Assembly (NCBI GenBank): GCA_040882605.1 | Contig: JBBEAY010000002.1 | Span: 132,272 to 196,271 of the forward strand | Length of the DNA stretch: 64,000 nt | Source: JAOUEA01 sp040882605 | Lineage (GTDB): Bacteria; Actinomycetota; UBA4738; HRBIN12 | Direction: 5' to 3' | In this document: one piece after another, positions 54,793 through 63,943 of the stretch | How positions within the stretch are numbered: the stretch's first letter is position 1 | Layout of the letters: every line of letters begins with the position of its first letter | The notes under the pieces: model-generated | What the model was told of the DNA's origin: nothing | Seen by the model: the letters and a program-made list of their open reading frames with translations, nothing else | The model's database searches: none | Made by a program: the position numbers and the translations under genes

Positions 54793-55535
54793 CGGTGCTC
54801 GGCTCGGCCGGCACATGGCCGGGCCCGGGAGGAGCTACCTGCGGTCATCTGCTCAGTCACGACGGCACGCACATCTGGCTCGACGCCGGGACCGGCACGT
54901 TCGCGCGCCTGCAGGAGTTCGTGGGCATCGACGACATCGCGGCGATCCTGATCACCCACGGTCACACAGACCACTTCATCGACGTGCTGCCGGCGTTCTA
55001 CGCCCGGCACTACGGTGGCATGGGCGCGCCGAACCTTCCTTTCTACTCACCCGAGGGCTTCGTCGAGGGAATGAGCATGCTGACGAGCGAGAACGGACGC
55101 AACGTGATGGCCGAGGCGTACGACTTCCGCACGGTCGCGGGCGGCGACGTCTTCGACATCGGGCCGTTGCACATCACGACGTTCGAGATGACCCACATCG
55201 GGGTAGCCTCGGTCGGCTACCGCATCGAGGCCGGCGGCTCGGTGCTGGCCTACACGGGTGACTCGGGGCCTTGCCAGGAAGTGATCGAGATGGCGCGCGA
55301 CGCCGACTTGCTTGTCGCCGAGGCGACCTACCAGGACGCGTCGAGCCAGGCGTTCTTCCACATGAGCGCCACGCAGGCTGCCCAGCACGCCACCGCCGCC
55401 GGCGCCAAGCGGCTGGTGCTCACGCACATCTTGCCGACCCTCGACCCGGCCGTGTCCCTCGTTGAGGCGGCAGCGGAGTTCGACGGTCCCGTCGAACTCG
55501 CCGAGGACGGCTCGACCCTGAAGGTTGGACCATGA
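54783..55535 (+). CDS. MBL-fold phosphodiesterase (Rv1339-like)
   Basis: The 250-residue metallo-beta-lactamase-fold protein has the metal motif THGHTDHFIDV and a later GDSGPCQE segment with an Asp ligand. The N-terminus is LTVLGSAGTWPGPGGATCG. It corresponds in position and pattern to mycobacterial Rv1339, reported to be a cyclic-AMP phosphodiesterase of an atypical class; the RNase Z-like fold gives another possible role. GTG start overlaps murI. Confidence 0.86.
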   Translation: MELTVLGSAGTWPGPGGATCGHLLSHDGTHIWLDAGTGTFARLQEFVGIDDIAAILITHGHTDHFIDVLPAFYARHYGGMGAPNLPFYSPEGFVEGMSMLTSENGRNVMAEAYDFRTVAGGDVFDIGPLHITTFEMTHIGVASVGYRIEAGGSVLAYTGDSGPCQEVIEMARDADLLVAEATYQDASSQAFFHMSATQAAQHATAAGAKRLVLTHILPTLDPAVSLVEAAAEFDGPVELAEDGSTLKVGP

Positions 55536-55545
55536 AGGTCGGACG

Positions 55546-56265
55546 ATGATCCGCCCCGACGGCAGGGCGGCCGACGAGCTGCGCCCGGTGAGCTGGGAGC
55601 TCGGCTTCCAGGAGTGGGCGGCGGGCTCGGTGCTGATCTCCATGGGCAAGACGCGCGTGCTCGTCGCGGCGAGCGTCTCCGACGACGCGCCGCGCTGGCT
55701 CAAGGGCACCGGCGGGGGATGGGTCACGGGCGAGTATTCGATGCTGCCGGCCTCGACCACCGACCGTTCGAGCCGTGAGGTGAACCGCGGGCGTCCGGGC
55801 GGGCGCACACAGGAGATCCAGCGCTTGATCGGACGGTCGCTGCGCAGCATCACCGACCTTTCGCGTCTCGGCGAGCGCACCATCACGATCGACTGCGATG
55901 TGTTGCAGGCCGACGCCGGCACCCGCACGGCGTCGATCACCGGGGGTTACATCGCGTTGGCACTCGCACTGCGCGAGCTGGTCGAGAAGGGAAAGGTGCC
56001 CGGTGACCTGCTCGCCGACAGCGTTGCGGCCGTGAGTGTGGGCATCGTCGACGGCGAACCTCGGCTCGACATCTGCTACGAGGAAGACGCCGGGGCCGAT
56101 GTCGACTTCAACGTGGTCATGACCGGTTCCGGTGACCTCGTCGAGGTGCAGGGAACCGCCGAGGGAACACCCTTCTCGCGGGGCGAGCTCGAGAGCATGC
56201 TCGACCTGGCTTCGAGCGGCATCGCGCGCCTCACCGTGCTGCAGCACGAAGCGCTCGGCGGCTGA
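55546..56265 (+). CDS. rph: Ribonuclease PH
   Basis: The 239-residue phosphorolytic exoribonuclease trims tRNA 3' ends. Conserved parts are IRPDGRAADELRPV, GEYSMLPAST, the phosphate-site GRPGGRTQEIQRLIGRSLR, the catalytic TITIDCDVLQADAGTRTASI and the C-terminal LESMLDLASSGI. ATG at 55546 is preferred to an ATG at 55525 because it fits the conserved IRPDGR start. It is useful here because the tRNA genes visible in the window do not encode CCA. Confidence 0.95.
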   Translation: MIRPDGRAADELRPVSWELGFQEWAAGSVLISMGKTRVLVAASVSDDAPRWLKGTGGGWVTGEYSMLPASTTDRSSREVNRGRPGGRTQEIQRLIGRSLRSITDLSRLGERTITIDCDVLQADAGTRTASITGGYIALALALRELVEKGKVPGDLLADSVAAVSVGIVDGEPRLDICYEEDAGADVDFNVVMTGSGDLVEVQGTAEGTPFSRGELESMLDLASSGIARLTVLQHEALGG

Positions 56266-56287
56266 GGCTGAGGCGCCCGAGGAACCG

Positions 56288-56908
56288 GTGATCATCGTTA
56301 CCTTCTCCTTCCCCGAGCGGCTCGCGATCGCCTCGCGCAACGAGCACAAGCTGCGGGAGCTCGCGCGCATCTGTGGTGACTGGCCGGTCGAGTGGGTGAC
56401 GGTCGAGAACCACGACCCGGCGGCGTTCCCCGACGTCGAGGAGACGGGCGACACATACCTGGAGAATGCGGTGTTGAAGGCCACCCAGGTGGCCGCGGCC
56501 CTCGGCATGCCCGCGATCGCAGACGACTCCGGCATCGAGGTCGACGCCCTAGGGGGAGCGCCGGGTCCTCGCTCGGCGCGCTATGCGGGCGAGGGGGCCA
56601 ACGACGAGCGGAACCTCGATGCGCTGCTGCGAGCCGTGCGCGGCGTGCCTTCGGGAGGTCGAACGGCCCGATATCGCTGCATCGCGGCGATCGCGTGGCC
56701 CGACGGGCGCACGGCCCACGCCGATGGTGTGTGCGAGGGCTCCCTCGTCTCGAAGCGCCGTGGTGTGCGGGGCTTCGGTTACGACCCGGTCTTCGTGCCC
56801 GCCGGCTGGAGCGAGACGATGGCCGAGCTCACCGACGAGCAGAAGGATCGCATCAGTCATCGCGGGCGAGCCTTCCGCGCGCTCGCGGAACTGCTCGGCG
56901 AGGCCTGA
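56288..56908 (+). CDS. rdgB: RdgB/HAM1-type dITP/XTP pyrophosphatase
   Basis: The 206-residue enzyme hydrolyses non-canonical purine NTPs to prevent their incorporation. Motifs: IASRNEHKLRELARI, TGDTYLENAVLKAT, ADDSGIEVDALGGAPGPRSARYAG and GFGYDPVFVP, ending with SHRGRAFRAL. GTG at 56288 places the IASRNEHK motif about 13 residues in, typical of the family. It lies 22 bp after rph in the conserved order. Confidence 0.94.
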   Translation: MIIVTFSFPERLAIASRNEHKLRELARICGDWPVEWVTVENHDPAAFPDVEETGDTYLENAVLKATQVAAALGMPAIADDSGIEVDALGGAPGPRSARYAGEGANDERNLDALLRAVRGVPSGGRTARYRCIAAIAWPDGRTAHADGVCEGSLVSKRRGVRGFGYDPVFVPAGWSETMAELTDEQKDRISHRGRAFRALAELLGEA

Positions 56909-56986
56909 CCCGCACCCGAGACCGGCGTGACCATCAGGCTCGCTACCCGACTCAAGGTATCCACACCCTTTGTCGAGTCATGACAG

Positions 56987-58156
56987 GTGGAACCGACGGA
57001 TACGACAGGGCTGGTCATCGACCGGCGGGCGCTGCGCAGCACGAAGGGCTTCTTCGACGGGAAGTCCCCTCTGCTGGTTGCGGTGCTGGGTCTTGCGTTC
57101 ATCGCCGTCGTGAGCGTGCTCGACTACCTCACCGGCCTGCAGTTCTCGCTGTCGCTGCTTTACCTCATGCCGATCGGGCTGGTGACCTGGAACCTCGGAC
57201 GAAGGTGGGGCGCTGTCGCCGTCGTCGTATCGACCGTCGCCGGGCTCGTCAGCGACGTGTTGTCGTCGCCCGCGACGAGCACCACCGACCCTGTGCCTTA
57301 CTGGAACGGCATCGTGCGGTTCGCGGTCTTCCTCGCCGCCGTGATGCTGCTCGACACGCTGCGCTCGATCATCGACGCGCAGTGGGGTCTGGTCGAGCAG
57401 GAAGCCGGCCGCTCCAGCGATCTACGTGAGCTGAACGACGTGAAGGACACACTGCTGCACGCCGTCTCGCACGACCTCAAGGGGCCGCTCGCCGGCATCT
57501 TGGGCGCGATGCAGACGATCCGACGTGACGACGAGCTTCATCTGACCGCCGACGAGCGTGAAGCACTGCATCAGGTGATCGAGCACAGCGGCAGGAAGAT
57601 GAACCGCCTTATAGACGACCTGCTCGACCTCGACCGCATCGATCGAGGCAAGGTGTACCCCCGGCGCAAGCCCACTGATGTCGGAGCGCTCGCTCGCCGT
57701 GTGGTGGCCGACACGGAGCAACTGAAGGCCCATCCGGTGCGGGTGCGCGCCGACGCCGTGTTGGTCGACGTCGACCCAGGCAAGGTCGAGCGAGTGATCG
57801 AGAACCTGTTGGTCAACGCAGCCAGGCACACGCCCGCAGGCACCGCGGTGGTGGTGGAGATCACGGCCAGCCGCGACGGCATCGGGCTCGTCGTCGAGGA
57901 CGATGGCCCCGGTGTGCCCGACGAGCTGAAGCTCGTGCTGTTCGAGCCGTTCCGCCAGGCGGAGACCGCGAGCGGGCGCGGAATGGGCATCGGGCTCTCG
58001 CTGGTGCAGCGATTCGCCGAGCTCCACGGCGGCTCGGCTCATGTGGAAGACGGCAAGACCGGCGGCGCCCGCTTCGTCGTCTCACTCCCCGGCGAGGTCA
58101 CACGGATCACCGCGCCAGACGAAGCACCCGCCGAACCTCAGCTCCACGCCGTCTGA
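56987..58156 (+). CDS. Membrane-bound sensor histidine kinase
   Basis: The 389-residue kinase has about four N-terminal helices (about 28-125), a dimerisation/phosphoacceptor region with VSHDLKGPLAG (H-box), and an ATPase domain with the N-box VIENLLVNAARHTP, G1 DDGPGVPD and G2 GMGIGLSLV. The short loops suggest sensing within the membrane. No response regulator is next to it, so its partner is encoded elsewhere. GTG start follows a short AT-rich gap. Confidence 0.87.
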   Translation: MEPTDTTGLVIDRRALRSTKGFFDGKSPLLVAVLGLAFIAVVSVLDYLTGLQFSLSLLYLMPIGLVTWNLGRRWGAVAVVVSTVAGLVSDVLSSPATSTTDPVPYWNGIVRFAVFLAAVMLLDTLRSIIDAQWGLVEQEAGRSSDLRELNDVKDTLLHAVSHDLKGPLAGILGAMQTIRRDDELHLTADEREALHQVIEHSGRKMNRLIDDLLDLDRIDRGKVYPRRKPTDVGALARRVVADTEQLKAHPVRVRADAVLVDVDPGKVERVIENLLVNAARHTPAGTAVVVEITASRDGIGLVVEDDGPGVPDELKLVLFEPFRQAETASGRGMGIGLSLVQRFAELHGGSAHVEDGKTGGARFVVSLPGEVTRITAPDEAPAEPQLHAV

Positions 58157-58469
58157 TACGGGGTCGTCATCGTCCGGTCGGTGGTTGAGGGGCATCGAGC
58201 GTTGTGAGACCCGGCGAGATGATGGTCTCAGCCGTGTTCATTGGCATTATCAACGCGTCGGCGTGGTTTCGGTCCGAACAGCTGGCTCTTCGACGTCCAG
58301 GCGCACGAGCCGACGACGCCCCCGGCGCCGAGCGCGCGTACAGCAAACGGTGCTCACCGCCTTCCGTCCAGGAGCCCCGCGGCACGAGGCGCTTGGGTCG
58401 GCCTGCCAGGTGATTCGCTTGGGCCCATTGGTGAGTCCATGCGGCAGCGGTGGGCCGTTCCCGCCCTGG
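58157..58469. other. Intergenic stretch without recognised feature
   Basis: About 310 bases with no convincing reading frame, hairpin or RNA signature. The composition remains GC-rich. It leads into the decayed hydrolase part that follows. Confidence 0.4.
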
Positions 58470-58712
58470 CGCACGGACTCGCGACGGAAGGCGTCGTCGA
58501 CGTGGTGCATGCGCACCTCGGAGAGGACATCGCTCGCGGCCTTCGAGCGTTCCTCAGACCGACCCGAATGAGCCTGCCGCTCGTCTCCGGGCAGCCAACT
58601 GAGCTCCATATCGTCGGACGCGCTGGGTCGGCGCAACCCGCGTCGCCCGATGGGCAGGTACTCGTGGGAAGGAGCAACGATCATCTTGCTGATCGAGATC
58701 GGGGGGAGAGTG
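58470..58712 (+). pseudogene. Decayed C-terminal part of an alpha/beta-hydrolase domain
   Basis: One frame contains LRAFLRPTRMSLPLVSG and QPTELHIVGRAGSAQP, which resemble the final core of the hydrolase half of actinobacterial hydrolase-cyclase fusions (consensus near VPTLVLH-x-GD). The adjacent frame then gives MGRYSWEGATII and LIEIGGRVAGTRP, resembling the GRYLAE... EI-x-F-x-TGTRP segment. A frameshift and a short internal deletion explain the difference. The resemblance is from memory and weak. Confidence 0.45.
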
Positions 58713-59234
58713 GCGGGCACGCGTCCGGACTACAAGAGCAACCGTGTCCTCGCGACTCTGCTGTTCACCGACATCGTCGGATCAACCGAACGGGCCATTG
58801 AGCTGGGGGACAGCCGCTGGGTCGAAACACTCGAGGAGCACCACCACGTCGTGCGGCGCGAGCTTGCTCGCTTCAGCGGCCGGGAGGTCGAGACGCTGGG
58901 CGACGGATTCCTCGCAACGTTCGACGGGCCAACGCGGGCCGTGAACTGCGCAGGAGCGATCGTCGAGGGCGTGCAGCCCCTCGGGATCGAGGTGCGGGCC
59001 GGCGTTCACGCCGGCGAGGTCGAGACGATGTCAGGAAAGGTCGCAGGCATCGCGGTCGTGATCGGCGCGAGGGTTGGCGCGAGGGCCGCGGCATCCGAGG
59101 TGCTGGTCTCCCAGACGGTGAAGGATCTCGTCGTCGGCAGCGACCTCGCATTCCAAGACAGGGGCGAGCATCAACTCAAGGGCGTCCCGGCGAATGGCGG
59201 CTCCACGCTGCTACCGGCGAAGCCCCTAGGGTAG
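58650..59234 (+). CDS. Truncated class III adenylate/guanylate cyclase domain
   Basis: The 194-residue frame carries a full class III cyclase catalytic domain: LFTDIVGSTERA (first metal Asp), ETLGDGFLATFDGP (second Asp), RAGVHAGEVE, VLVSQTVKDLV and GEHQLKGVP at the end. The KTxGD-type Lys is Glu here, so the nucleotide specificity is uncertain. Complete homologues are fused to a hydrolase domain whose remnants lie just upstream out of frame, so this is probably the surviving end of a broken gene, though it could still be expressed. Confidence 0.6.
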   Translation: MGRYSWEGATIILLIEIGGRVAGTRPDYKSNRVLATLLFTDIVGSTERAIELGDSRWVETLEEHHHVVRRELARFSGREVETLGDGFLATFDGPTRAVNCAGAIVEGVQPLGIEVRAGVHAGEVETMSGKVAGIAVVIGARVGARAAASEVLVSQTVKDLVVGSDLAFQDRGEHQLKGVPANGGSTLLPAKPLG

Positions 59235-59324
59235 TCATCAAGCGGAGGGTCCTTAGACACCTAGAAAAGGCCTCCGGGCCGCACTGCCGGGGAATTGTTT
59301 CTGGGACTCCTTAGGCTTCCTGTG

Positions 59325-59752
59325 GGCCGTGGGAGGGAGACTTCGATGCGGCACGGCGCGAGCTCGCTGCTGCCATCTCTATCTTTGAGGAAACCGAGAC
59401 AACAGGGACCTCACCCGCGCCCTCAATGAGATGGCTCGGGTCGCGCGGCTACAGGGACGGGCGGAGGAAGCCGAGAGGCTGCTGCAGCGATCGATCACGC
59501 TGCTGGAGGGAAGCGACACGCTCGACCTTGGATGGGCGTTGCGCGAACCACTCTCGTGCACGAACAGTCCGATCCGGACTTGGTCAAGAAGTCGCTCCGT
59601 TCGGCCATCGACTATTTCGAGCGCGGCGAGCGGCCAGTTGAACTGGCGATCACCTACCGCGAGCTCGGCGACCTCGTCGGGGCCAACGGGCGGGGACGTG
59701 AGGCGAGCGACCTCTACCGCCTCGGGCTGGGCGTGCTCGAGCCCGTGATCTA
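59325..59752 (+). pseudogene. Frameshifted TPR-repeat protein remnant
   Basis: Three consecutive segments in different frames read as one TPR array: GDFDAARRELAAAISIFEET, then NEMARVARLQGRAEEAERLL, then KSLRSAIDYFERGERPVELA and GDLVGANGRGREASDLYRLG, ending at a stop. At least two frameshifts separate them. The pattern fits the C-terminal TPR region of large actinobacterial regulators. The start of the gene is missing. No intact frame longer than about 100 residues remains. Bases 59235-59324 hold nothing recognisable. Confidence 0.6.
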
Positions 59753-59960
59753 GCCTCGGGACCCTCGTTCCACGGCCTAAGGAGTCTTGCATCGCCACGG
59801 GGTGTCCCTCTTGGTCGATCTGGATCGTCCGACCCGCACGATCGTGCGTTATGAAAGGGATCGCCCCATGCAGCTGACCGAAGTAGCTGTAGCACGCGTT
59901 CCTTCGGCAACCGGGAACGCCGAGAGACGCTCGCAGCAAAGATCGGAGGTCAGAACGAGT

Positions 59961-60042
59961 GCGAGAGGGGGGAGTCGAACCCCCACGCCCTTTCGGGCAC
60001 CGGGACCTAAACCCGGCGCGTCTGCCATTCCGCCACTCTCGC
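59961..60042 (-). tRNA. tRNA-Leu (UAG)
   Basis: An 82-base tRNA with a seven-base acceptor stem GCGAGAG / CTCTCGC, the anticodon loop TTTAGGT (anticodon TAG), a long variable arm as expected for Leu, and the T-loop GGTTCGACTCC. CCA is not encoded. Confidence 0.95.
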
Positions 60043-60109
60043 GCAGGGCAAGGCTACTCCCGGAAAGTCGGTCCGCACGCGGCGTGCCGCTGTGGAACGA
60101 TGAACCTCC

Positions 60110-60943
60110 GTGGCCCCCCGACTCCCCCAGACCGCGTGCTTCATCGTCCTCGCACTCCTCGGCGCGTCGTGTCGTGAGCTTCCCGACGACGCCGTGCCGG
60201 CGCGTGAACTCGCATCGCCCCCGAGATCGTCGCCGGCGCCTCGCGCGTTCCTCGAGATCGGTTCCGGCGATACGCCGGATGATGCCCGGCCGCAGTCTTC
60301 CCGTGCCGAGATGCCCGCGCCGAGGTCGCTCGATCGGTGGGAATGGGCGCTCCGAGCGACTGGCGACCGTCTTACCGTGTATGCCGACCCCCGCGACGGA
60401 GCTGCCGTGCGCATGACCGTCGCTGCGTCGAATCCGTGGGACCAGCCGGTCGCGTTCCCTGTGCGAGCGGTGCACATCGAGCACGGCATGGCCTGGTACC
60501 GGGTGATGCTCGGCGTCGAGCCGAACGGTTCGAACGGGTGGGTGCGCGGCGACGATGTGACGTTCGACCGCATCCGCCACCGGGTGGTGATCGATCTCTC
60601 GACACGCACGCTGCGCCACTACCGTGATGGGGAGCTCAGCCACCGGTTCACGGTGGGCATCGGCGCTCCTGACAGCCCGACCACCGCCGGACGCTTCTTC
60701 GTTTGGGCGCATCTCGATCCGCGCGACCCGTCGGGCGCTTATGGCTCGTATCTGCTGGGCCTCTCAGGGTTCTCGGAGGTGCTCACGGACTGGCCGGGTG
60801 GCGGACGCATGGCGATCCATGGCACCGCCGACGCGAGCGACCCTGGAAACCGTGTCTCGTACGGGTGCGCTCGGGTGTTCAATACGCAGATGGATCGGCT
60901 GCGGGGTATCCCGATGGGAACGACGGTGCTGATCCGTCACTGA
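60110..60943 (+). CDS. L,D-transpeptidase (YkuD domain) lipoprotein
   Basis: The 277-residue exported protein has a lipobox-like LGASC (Cys near 21). An SH3-like region (about 80-140, DRLTVYADPRDGAAVRM, NGSNGWVRGDDV) is followed by a YkuD catalytic domain (about 150-277). The active site is AIHGTADASDPGNRVS, then YGCAR with the nucleophilic Cys (family pattern SHGCVR). It would make 3-3 crosslinks in peptidoglycan or attach proteins to it. GTG at 60110 starts 67 bp after the tRNA-Leu gene, which is on the opposite strand. Confidence 0.86.
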   Translation: MAPRLPQTACFIVLALLGASCRELPDDAVPARELASPPRSSPAPRAFLEIGSGDTPDDARPQSSRAEMPAPRSLDRWEWALRATGDRLTVYADPRDGAAVRMTVAASNPWDQPVAFPVRAVHIEHGMAWYRVMLGVEPNGSNGWVRGDDVTFDRIRHRVVIDLSTRTLRHYRDGELSHRFTVGIGAPDSPTTAGRFFVWAHLDPRDPSGAYGSYLLGLSGFSEVLTDWPGGGRMAIHGTADASDPGNRVSYGCARVFNTQMDRLRGIPMGTTVLIRH

Positions 60944-61007
60944 GACAGCCTCCTCGGCCAGCGGAACCTCCCGGACTTCACGGCGTCGACGCCAGTACGA
61001 TGCGGCC

Positions 61008-62372
61008 GTGACACGGGTCGATGGCGCCGAGGGAACCACGCTCGACGGTTCGTTCTCGGTGAGCGCGGTTGGCGACTGCATCGTCACCCGCCCGCTGCTC
61101 TCACTCGCGTCCGGCGATCGCGCGTTCGCTGATGTCGTCACGCTGCTCAGAAGCGCTGACGCCTCGTTCGGGAACCTCGAGACGAGCATCGTCGACCTCA
61201 CCGACACCGCGGCGACGCCGTCTGCCCTTCCCGACGACTGGGCGACCCGCGCGCAGCCCGAGACAGCGCTCGACCTGCGCGCGCTCGGTTTCGACGTGTT
61301 CGGGCGGGCCAACAACCACTCGACCGACTGGGGCGTGGGCGGCCTGCTCGAGACGAGCCTCTGGCTCGACGAGGCCGCGCTCGTGCACGCCGGGGCGGGC
61401 GCGACGCTCGCCGCCGCCCGTGCGCCGAGATATCTCGAGACCGACGCCGGACGGTTCGGACTCGTGTCGATGACCACCAGCGCGGCCAGCGGCATCGCGC
61501 CGGCGCTCGACGCGTTCGGGGAGGTGCCGGCCCGCGCGGGTGTGCATGCGCTGGCCGTGAGAACAACGATCGTGGTCACGCCGAAGGTGATGCGTGCCCT
61601 CCTGGCGATCCGCCAGGCAGACCCCGAAAGCGACGTCGCCTGGCTCGCGCAGCACATCGACGCTGAAGGCGATCCGCCTCCGACGCTCGAGCTGTTCGGG
61701 CGGCGGTTCGAGCTTGGCGACGCGATGGGCGTGCGTCACGAGATCGACGACGAGGCGCTGTCGGGCAACCTGCGGGCGATCCGGCAGGCTTCCCAGCATG
61801 CCGACGTGGTCATCGCAGCAGCGCACTCGCACCAGGGAGACAGCCGGCCGGAGGAACCGCATGAGTTCTTGAGGAGATGGGCGCACGAGGCTGTGGATCA
61901 CGGCGCTGACGTGGTGGCGATCAGCGGCCCCCACAAGCTCGCTCCGGTCGAGCTGTACAGGGGGCGGCCGATCTTCTTCGGGCTCGGGAACTTCGTGTGG
62001 AGCGAGATCGAGGAACCGATCCAGCGGTACTTCTACGACGAGAGCCGCTCGATGCTCCGCGAACGCTTCGACGACGTCTCCGCCGTGACCGACGCCGATC
62101 TGACCGGAGTGCTGAACGAGGACTCTTTCGGCAACGACGGCACCTTCCAGGCGGTGCTTGCCCGAGTGCGCCTGGGACCCGACGGTCTCGAGGAGCTGAG
62201 GCTGCACCCCGTCGACCTCGGCCGGCACGAGCCGGTCACTCGCCGCGGCGTGCCGCGCACACCCGCACCCGAGGTTGCCGAGGAGATCCTCGAACAGTTG
62301 AGAGCGATCTCGGAACCGCTCGGCACAACGGTGAAGCTCGACGGCGGCACCGGGCTCGTCATGCCCGCGTGA
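61008..62372 (+). CDS. CapA-type (poly-gamma-glutamate synthesis / metallophosphatase-like) protein
   Basis: The 454-residue protein has the CapA fold. It starts SAVGDCIVTRPL with a metal-site Asp, then DASFGNLETSI (NLE motif), GFDVFGRANNHSTDWG (NNH motif), VVIAAAHSHQGDS and GADVVAISGPHKLAPVELY and FFGLGNFVW. These are the metal-binding steps of PGA_cap phosphoesterase-like proteins. There is no signal peptide, so it may be cytosolic. GTG lies six bases after TACGAT, and a GGCGTCGACGCC palindrome (60982-60993) is just upstream, suggesting leaderless and regulated expression. Confidence 0.85.
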   Translation: MTRVDGAEGTTLDGSFSVSAVGDCIVTRPLLSLASGDRAFADVVTLLRSADASFGNLETSIVDLTDTAATPSALPDDWATRAQPETALDLRALGFDVFGRANNHSTDWGVGGLLETSLWLDEAALVHAGAGATLAAARAPRYLETDAGRFGLVSMTTSAASGIAPALDAFGEVPARAGVHALAVRTTIVVTPKVMRALLAIRQADPESDVAWLAQHIDAEGDPPPTLELFGRRFELGDAMGVRHEIDDEALSGNLRAIRQASQHADVVIAAAHSHQGDSRPEEPHEFLRRWAHEAVDHGADVVAISGPHKLAPVELYRGRPIFFGLGNFVWSEIEEPIQRYFYDESRSMLRERFDDVSAVTDADLTGVLNEDSFGNDGTFQAVLARVRLGPDGLEELRLHPVDLGRHEPVTRRGVPRTPAPEVAEEILEQLRAISEPLGTTVKLDGGTGLVMPA

Positions 62373-62401
62373 GCTGACCCCGCACGCCGTGAGCCGAGCC
62401 T

Positions 62402-63478
62402 TCACCCCACCAAGCGGTAGAACCGGAAGAAGTCGTTGTCGATCGGAAGGATGTCGACGTCGGCGAACCCCGCTTCGCGCGCGTAGCCGCGCAGGGTGTC
62501 GGGGCGCATGACCGTACCGGTTCCGACCGACCCATCGGTCGACATGCCGTCGGGAAGGCAAGTCGTGATGCTCCAGCCGTAGAAGAACCGCTCGAGGTCG
62601 TCGACCGGGGGATCGAAGGTCTCGGCGACCCGCTCGTCGGCCACGATCACGTATCCGTCGGGCTTGACTATGCGTCGCATCGTGGCGAGCACGGGCACCG
62701 GGTGCGACATGTCGTGCACGCATTCCACGGCGAGTGCGAGGTCGTACTCGCCGTCGATATCGCCCTCGCCGGCGTCGCGGGCGAAGAAGCGCACGCGCTC
62801 GTCGAGGCCGTGTTCCTTCGCGAACCCGATCGCCGCCTCGATCGACGGCTCGTCGAGGTCGAACCCGTCGACGACCGCCGAGGGGTAGGCCAGCGCGAGA
62901 CCGATCGCTGACCACCCGAGCCCGCAGCCGATGTCGGCGATGCGAGCGTCCGCCGACAACCGCTCGTGCAGCTCCGGGATGGAGCCGAGGGCATCCTTGG
63001 CGAGCCCCGACAGGAAGAAGGGCCGGTTCATGGCCCCCTGGCCTTCGCGCATGTCCTCGCCGAAGTCTTCCCAGCCGAGCGAGCGTCCGCCACTGTAGGT
63101 CTCGAGCAGGGCAGGCATCGTGAGCGTGGCGGCCGTGACCATGCGCACCGCGGCCCCGAGGTAACGCTGCGAATCGCCGTCGAGCAGCACCTGTGCGTGC
63201 GCCGCAGGGAGCGAGAAGCGCCGCTCGGTGGGCGGGGCGCTCGCGTCCTCACATTCGAGCATGCCGGTGCCCGCTTGCTGCTCGAGCCACTCGCGCGCGT
63301 ACCGCTCCAAGGTGGCGGTGCGTTCGGCGAGCTGCACCGACGTCGCAGGGGCGTCGAGCAGGGCCGTGTAGTAGCCGAGCTTCAGGCCCATCGACATGCT
63401 GACGAGGTCCCAGGTCTGCAGGATCGTGGAGAAGACACGTTCCACGAACGCATCGGCTCGAGCGTCGTGCTCGGTCAT
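62402..63478 (-). CDS. SAM-dependent methyltransferase with winged-helix N-terminus
   Basis: The 358-residue protein begins with a helical/winged-helix dimerisation region (about 15-100, LAERTATLERYAREWLEQ) and ends with a class I methyltransferase core: IADIGCGLGWSAIGLA (motif I), DGFDLDEPSIE, ARDAGEGDIDGEYDLALAVE, VLATMRRIVKPDGYVIVAD. This architecture resembles small-molecule methyltransferases of the ArsM/UbiE and O-methyltransferase types; the substrate is unknown. The start has GAAGGAGG about six bases upstream. The upstream gap has small palindromes GACACATGTGTC (63552-63563) and CCCCTAGGGG (63579-63588). Confidence 0.85.
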   Translation of the reverse strand: MTEHDARADAFVERVFSTILQTWDLVSMSMGLKLGYYTALLDAPATSVQLAERTATLERYAREWLEQQAGTGMLECEDASAPPTERRFSLPAAHAQVLLDGDSQRYLGAAVRMVTAATLTMPALLETYSGGRSLGWEDFGEDMREGQGAMNRPFFLSGLAKDALGSIPELHERLSADARIADIGCGLGWSAIGLALAYPSAVVDGFDLDEPSIEAAIGFAKEHGLDERVRFFARDAGEGDIDGEYDLALAVECVHDMSHPVPVLATMRRIVKPDGYVIVADERVAETFDPPVDDLERFFYGWSITTCLPDGMSTDGSVGTGTVMRPDTLRGYAREAGFADVDILPIDNDFFRFYRLVG

Positions 63479-63686
63479 GTCGCCTCCTTCCGGTCGAGGT
63501 TGCTGTCATGAGCGTGGTGGCCCCCGGGGTGTCTGAGTTCACCAGATAGTGGACACATGTGTCGGAGCATCGTGGACACCCCTAGGGGGACGTGGCCACG
63601 ACGGGGCGGCCGCACGTTTCCACGAGATCGCGGATGGTAGGAAGGTGGGCCCTGTCCAGCATCACCCGAAACACGACATTTGAAGG

Positions 63687-63760
63687 TGGGCCCCCGGGGA
63701 TTCGAACCCCGAACCTGCGGATTAAGAGTCCGTTGCTCTGCCGGATTGAGCTAGAGGCCC
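63687..63760 (-). tRNA. tRNA-Lys (CUU)
   Basis: A 74-base cloverleaf with acceptor GGGCCTC, D-arm GCTCAATCCGGCAGAGC, an anticodon loop with CTT (GGACTCTTAATCC), T-arm GGGGTTCGAATCCCC and 3' acceptor GGGGCCC. CCA is not encoded. Confidence 0.95.
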
Positions 63761-63818
63761 GCACAGACGATACCGACTACGACCCCGGCGTGCCCGCTCG
63801 AGCGACGATCGCGAGTGG

Positions 63819-63893
63819 GGTGAGTGACGGGATTTGAACCCGCGGCCTCCTGGACCACAACCAGGCGCTCTAACCGAGCTGAGCTACACCCAC
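63819..63893 (-). tRNA. tRNA-His (GUG)
   Basis: Acceptor GTGGGTG pairs with CACTCAC; the anticodon stem-loop CTGGTTGTGGTCCAG contains GTG; T-arm GCGGGTTCAAATCCCGT. A G precedes the first paired base and a C is at the discriminator position, fitting the G-1:C73 identity pair of tRNA-His. CCA is not encoded. Confidence 0.95.
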
Positions 63894-63943
63894 CACGTTC
63901 GCCTCCCACGATACCAACGGAGCCCGCGCGACACGAGTCCCGG

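Noticed and set aside
63552..63588. Two short palindromes between the methyltransferase and tRNA-Lys
   Set aside because: Each is only 10-12 bp with no promoter-like boxes in register; noted with the methyltransferase but not called as an operator.
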